NCBI GenBank assembly: GCA_007570905.1
Contig: RKSI01000217.1
Coordinates: forward strand, 1-7,647
Origin: Gammaproteobacteria bacterium
GTDB taxonomy: Bacteria; Pseudomonadota; Gammaproteobacteria; Poriferisulfidales; Oxydemutatoraceae
Direction of reading: 5' to 3'
Length of the DNA: 7,647 nucleotides
Shown here: in pieces, positions 7,379 to 7,647 of the stretch
Position numbering within the stretch: the first letter of the stretch is position 1
Layout: each line of letters begins with the position of its first letter
Position numbers and translations under genes: made by a program
The notes under the pieces: generated by a model
What the model saw: the letters and a program-made list of their open reading frames with translations, nothing else
Databases searched by the model: none
What the model was told of the DNA's origin: nothing

Positions 7379-7399
7379 ACGGGGAGGGGGTTGGCACAC
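7352..7399. repeat. Iterated TTGGCACAC motif at the start of the giant gene
   Basis: TTGGCACAC occurs at 7352-7360 and 7391-7399, 39 bp apart, each preceded by a G-rich run on the plus strand. Between them, 7372-7379 (GTGTCAAA) is the inverted near-copy, TTTGACAC on the minus strand. The left copy overlaps codon M1 of the giant gene. This could be a set of regulator half-sites or the remnant of a small local duplication. It also suggests that the segment around M1 may be untranslated leader, with M15 or M17 the true start. Confidence 0.45.
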
Positions 7400-7415
7400 C
7401 CCTCCGGCCGGGGTG
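7397..7415. other. Short inverted repeat next to an A8 tract in the intergenic region
   Basis: CACCCC at 7397-7402 pairs with GGGGTG at 7410-7415 around a 7-base loop, and A8 follows at 7416-7423 on the plus strand. On neither strand does a T-run follow the stem, so it does not have the layout of an intrinsic terminator. It may sit in the leader of the giant gene or be a protein site; no function can be assigned. Confidence 0.4.
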
Positions 7416-7433
7416 AAAAAAAATCTGCCGAAG

Positions 7434-7449
7434 TGTGACCACAGTCACA
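7434..7449. promoter_or_regulatory. CRP-family operator, perfect TGTGA-N6-TCACA
   Basis: TGTGAC-CACA-GTCACA is a perfect 6+6 palindrome and matches the CRP/Vfr-type consensus in both half-sites. It is centred at 7441.5 in the divergent region, 64 bp before the plus-strand ATG and about 79 bp before M1 of the giant gene. It does not match the FNR consensus (TTGAT-N4-ATCAA). Regulation by cAMP-CRP or a close relative is the natural inference; activation is most plausible for the plus-strand gene because of the spacing to its -10. Confidence 0.65.
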
Positions 7450-7471
7450 TTAACTTGAAACCGCCTTGTTT

Positions 7472-7477
7472 TATGGT
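7472..7477 (+). promoter_or_regulatory. Weak -10 element placed for class II CRP activation
   Basis: TATGGT matches the -10 consensus at four of six positions. It predicts a transcription start at about 7483-7484, which puts the CRP-like palindrome at about -41.5 to -42.5, the classical class II position overlapping -35. No good -35 hexamer exists at 17-bp spacing, as expected for an activator-dependent promoter. TTGAAA at 7455-7460 is too close to act as -35 for this -10. Confidence 0.45.
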
Positions 7478-7492
7478 GGGGTTTTTCCAACC

Positions 7493-7500
7493 AAAGGAGG
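7493..7500 (+). promoter_or_regulatory. Strong Shine-Dalgarno AAAGGAGG
   Basis: AAAGGAGG ends five bases before the ATG at 7506 and fixes that start. It contrasts with the giant gene, which has no recognisable ribosome binding site. Confidence 0.9.
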
Positions 7501-7505
7501 ATTCC

Positions 7506-7647
7506 ATGAACGAAATCTCATTCCACGGCGCGCAAAAGCGCATTGAGTTCTATGGGCGGTGGGCGCTGGCGTTTTTTGCCGTGTTCATCGTGCAGGCCGG
7601 CTGGCTCGGCGCCCGCTACGAGGCGGGGAAATTTGGTATAGTGTTTG
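7506..7647 (+). CDS. Divergent gene for an unidentified protein with an N-terminal membrane helix (partial, runs off right edge)
   Basis: Translation from the ATG gives MNEISFHGAQKRIEFYG followed by a hydrophobic segment (about residues 19-36: RWALAFFAVFIVQAGWLG), then ARYEAGKFGIVF, 47 residues before the window ends. The start is secured by AAAGGAGG five bases upstream. The first 18 residues are polar with a mild positive charge and no AxA cleavage site follows the helix, so this looks like a signal anchor or the first helix of an inner-membrane protein rather than an exported one. I do not recognise the family. It is transcribed away from the giant gene across a shared 143-bp region with the CRP-like palindrome, so the two genes may share regulation. 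Its codon choice is less GC-extreme than that of the repeat gene, which supports its being ordinary chromosomal coding sequence. Confidence 0.8.
   Translation, partial: MNEISFHGAQKRIEFYGRWALAFFAVFIVQAGWLGARYEAGKFGIVF

Noticed and set aside
7397..7423. Hairpin plus A8 as an intrinsic terminator
   Set aside because: A terminator needs a T-run after the stem on the transcribed strand. On the plus strand the stem is followed by A8, and on the minus strand the T8 comes before the stem. The location is between divergent starts, where none is expected.
7455..7477. TTGAAA (7455-7460) with TATGGT as a standard sigma-70 promoter
   Set aside because: The spacer would be only 11 bp, far below the usual 16-18.

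Overview
The window is about 7.6 kb of very GC-rich bacterial DNA. Nearly all of it is one giant minus-strand gene for an exported protein built from tandem Calx-beta-type (immunoglobulin-like, usually Ca2+-binding) modules. The gene starts near 7362 and is still open at base 1, so its C-terminus, anchoring or secretion signals and stop codon lie outside the window. The strong GC bias at third codon positions, a consensus CRP-type operator and a Sec/Tat-like signal peptide suggest a Gram-negative, probably proteobacterial host. The genus cannot be told from the sequence.

Layout from right to left. At 7506-7647 a divergent plus-strand gene begins behind an excellent Shine-Dalgarno sequence and encodes the N-terminus of a small protein with one visible membrane helix. 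The 143-bp intergenic region (7363-7505) holds a perfect TGTGA-N6-TCACA palindrome, a weak -10 at class II spacing for the plus gene, an A8 tract, a small hairpin and an iterated TTGGCACAC motif close to the giant gene's start. The giant gene then has a long basic leader and signal peptide (7165-7362). Next come eight variable modules (about 7164-3940), six of which carry exactly two cysteines. These are followed by about eleven cysteine-free modules (3939-1), some of them clear duplicates of each other.

The main anomaly is at about 2085-2091. The Calx-beta pattern stops in one frame and resumes in the next, and the join fuses the first half of one module to the middle of another. Two near-identical modules on either side lie 2254 bases apart, which is not a multiple of three, so the frame change can be shown at the DNA level. 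The downstream frame has no stop for about 695 codons. The event is therefore either very recent (a repeat-mediated deletion) or an assembly collapse. The literal frame continues to a stop at 901 as an arginine/histidine-rich artefact.

No RNA genes, CRISPR arrays, insertion sequences or complete second genes are visible. The long plus-strand open frames opposite the giant gene are Gly/Ala-rich shadows of its biased codon use.
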